This document shows positions 62,527 to 64,000 of a DNA stretch of 64,000 bases, piece by piece; within the stretch, counting starts at the first letter, position 1, and the number at the start of each line of letters is the position of its first letter. Origin of the DNA: Mycolicibacterium crocinum (GTDB lineage: Bacteria > Actinomycetota > Actinomycetes > Mycobacteriales > Mycobacteriaceae); NCBI RefSeq assembly GCF_022370635.2, contig NZ_CP092362.2, positions 1,302,001 to 1,366,000 of the forward strand, in the 5' to 3' direction. Position numbers and translations under genes: made by a program. Under the pieces are notes generated by a model. It had not been told where the DNA came from, ran no database searches, and worked only from the letters and a program-made list of their open reading frames with translations.

Positions 62527-63738
62527 GTGCACACCGCCACCCCGTTTGTCCTGACCCTGCTGGTCCTGGGCTACGCCGTGATGTCCGGCCTGGTCGCCCG
62601 GTGGTACGTCGCCCCGGCGCTGATCTTCGTCGGGCTGGGAATGCTGCTCGGGCCCTTCGGTTTCAATCTGCTGCAGGCCGGTCCCGGCACCGAGGGCTAC
62701 ACGCTGCTGGCGCAGCTCGCGTTGACCGTGATCCTGTTCAACCAGGCGGCAAAGCTGGACCCCGGCAAGGTGTTTCGGCGCGGGCATGTCACCTTCCGGC
62801 TGCTGGTGATCGGGATACCGCTGACCCTGGTGCTCGGCACGCTGACCGCGGCGGCGCTGCTGCCGGTGCTGCCGTGGTGGGAGGCGGTGTGCTTGGCGGC
62901 GATCGTTGGACCCACCGAGGTGGCGCTCATCGAGGCGCTGATCGAGGATCACCGGATCCCGGAGCGGGTGCGCAACGCGCTGTCGGTGGAAAGCGGCTTC
63001 TACGACGGCTTCGCGTTGGCGGTGCTGCTGGCCGCACTCGCGTTGGCGTCGGCGCAGACCGACGAACGCCCACGGGACTGGACCTGGTTCGTCGTGCGCA
63101 CCGAGCTGGTGTCACTGGTGATCGGTGCGGGCGTCGGACTGCTCGGCGCGGTGGTGATCGCATGGTCGCGGCGGCGGGAATGGATGAACGACACGTGGGC
63201 GCAGCTGGCCACGCTGGCCGTCGCGCTGATCTGCTTCGAATTCGGCGAACGGGTGCACGCCAGCGGGTTCGTCGCGGCGTTCACCGGCGGCCTGGCGTTC
63301 GCGGTGGTGGCGCGCCGCAGCAATACCCAAGTGCCGAACCAGGTTTCGGATGCCACCGCGCAGCTGCTGGAGCTGTTGGTGTTCGCGATGTTCGGTGCGT
63401 TCGCGGTGATCGATGCCTGGCAGCACACGAGCTGGCGAGTGGTGGTGTTCTGCGTCGTCGCGCTGTTCGGGGTGCGACTGGTCGCGGTGCTGGTGGCGTT
63501 GATCCGCACCGACCTACCCGCCTACAGCCGGCTGTTCATCGGTTGGTTCGGGCCGAGGGGCATCGGCACCGTGGTGCTCGCGCTTCTGGTCATCGAGCGT
63601 GGGGAGATCCAGCATCCCGATGTGCTCGCTCAGGCCGGGGTCATCGCGGTGACGCTGAGCCTGATTGTCCACAGCATCAGTGCGCCACTGGGCATCCGCC
63701 GCTACGGGTCAGTCGGATCGGCCCCGGCTGCGCCGTAG
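62527..63738 (+). CDS. Cation:proton antiporter (CPA1/NhaP-type)
   Basis: A 403-residue membrane protein with about 12 transmembrane helices and the PF00999-type pattern (VIVGPTEVALIEALIEDHRIPERVRNALSVESGFYDGFALAVLLAALAL, conserved acidic residues in helices 5-6; LFIGWFGPRGIGTVVLALLVIERG). Predicted Na+/H+ or K+/H+ exchange for pH and salt balance. The GTG starts 13 bases after the deacetylase stop. Confidence 0.85.
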   Translation: MHTATPFVLTLLVLGYAVMSGLVARWYVAPALIFVGLGMLLGPFGFNLLQAGPGTEGYTLLAQLALTVILFNQAAKLDPGKVFRRGHVTFRLLVIGIPLTLVLGTLTAAALLPVLPWWEAVCLAAIVGPTEVALIEALIEDHRIPERVRNALSVESGFYDGFALAVLLAALALASAQTDERPRDWTWFVVRTELVSLVIGAGVGLLGAVVIAWSRRREWMNDTWAQLATLAVALICFEFGERVHASGFVAAFTGGLAFAVVARRSNTQVPNQVSDATAQLLELLVFAMFGAFAVIDAWQHTSWRVVVFCVVALFGVRLVAVLVALIRTDLPAYSRLFIGWFGPRGIGTVVLALLVIERGEIQHPDVLAQAGVIAVTLSLIVHSISAPLGIRRYGSVGSAPAAP

Positions 63739-64000
63739 CTTGCGGCCTTCCTCGATGAGGGCCTGCTCCTTGGCCTCGTTCTTCTCCACCATTTTGGTGT
63801 CGCGCGGTGGCAGCTGCAGGTCGCGCTCGGCGTGCAGGCCGGCCTGCAGCTGACGACCCCGCTCCAGTTCGGCGTCGAGTTCGGCCCCGAACAGCAAGGC
63901 CACGTTGGTGATCCACAGCCACAGTAGGAAGACGATGACCCCCGCCAGCGTCCCGTAGGTCTTGTTGTAGCTGGAGAAGTTCGCGACGTACACGCCGAAG
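63709..64000 (-). CDS. YihY/BrkB-family membrane protein (N-terminus beyond window)
   Basis: Only the C-terminal about 97 residues are visible: YKTYGTLAGVIVFLLWLWITNVALLFGAELDAELERGRQ, the YihY core, then a charged cytosolic tail. The family was once called RNase BN; its function is unresolved. It overlaps the antiporter end by 30 bases on the opposite strand. Confidence 0.85.
   Translation of the reverse strand, partial: FGVYVANFSSYNKTYGTLAGVIVFLLWLWITNVALLFGAELDAELERGRQLQAGLHAERDLQLPPRDTKMVEKNEAKEQALIEEGRKLRRSRGRSD

Overview
The window reads as chromosome of a fast-growing mycobacterium (Mycolicibacterium type). It is GC-rich with dense actinobacterial coding. It carries mycobacterium-typical genes: mycothiol S-conjugate amidase, acyl-ACP desaturase DesA2, LpqV-like lipoprotein, Pra/RDD antigens, a PE-PPE-domain hydrolase, F420-type nitroreductase-family proteins and a PIN-PhoH protein. 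From about 16 kb to the end, the gene order follows the M. tuberculosis stretch Rv1057 to Rv1097c as I remember it. Ortholog names are from recognition and memory, not from a search.

Layout. (1) 1-5.1 kb: a partial CobW-type GTPase, a secreted family-2 glycoside hydrolase, and a dienelactone hydrolase/DUF6295 pair divergent from a two-domain DUF427 protein. (2) 5.4-10.8 kb: ectABCD for ectoine and 5-hydroxyectoine, convergent with a polar-amino-acid-type ABC importer whose binding protein and permease are one polypeptide. (3) 10.9-20.1 kb: accessory genes (cupin, DUF3060, F420-type proteins, MFS transporter, TetR/MpaB-type oxygenase pair sharing a palindromic operator, beta-propeller Rv1057 homologue behind an AT-rich block, CsbD, YnfA, hydrolase). 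(4) 20.1-28.4 kb: lipid genes (FadD14-like ligase, Ltp1-like thiolase, PE-PPE hydrolase, Rv1059/Rv1060 pair behind a perfect match to the KstR consensus), then a frameshifted TetR gene and a large secreted protein. (5) 28.6-36 kb: two convergent patatins, LpqV, cysteine-dioxygenase-like and rhodanese proteins, a membrane alpha/beta hydrolase, EchA9/EchA8. (6) 36-48.5 kb: Bax-inhibitor-1 protein, a DUF559 nuclease-like gene bracketed by repeats, FadA3, GDSL hydrolase, LipU, CysM2-Pra-Pra2-MetB sulfur cluster, GreA-GPP34, DUF4307, Mca. (7) 48.5-64 kb: thioredoxin-fold YyaL protein, ketosteroid-isomerase-like protein, hemolysin III, short-chain Z-prenyl diphosphate synthase, small membrane proteins, CoaA, DUF885 peptidase, a long-form SHMT, DesA2, PhoH2, polysaccharide deacetylase, a cation/proton antiporter and a partial YihY protein.

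Functionally, the left part combines compatible-solute synthesis with solute uptake. The centre is acyl-lipid and sterol-type catabolism, and the right part is core sulfur, one-carbon, CoA and envelope metabolism. I saw no rRNA, tRNA, CRISPR array, prophage or insertion sequence. The most unusual items are the (CT)n frameshift in the TetR gene, the repeat-bracketed DUF559 gene, the KstR-type box, the near-perfect TetR/MpaB operator, the tandem duplications (pra and a small membrane protein pair), and a 37-codon ORF in front of phoH2 at the place where phoAT is expected.
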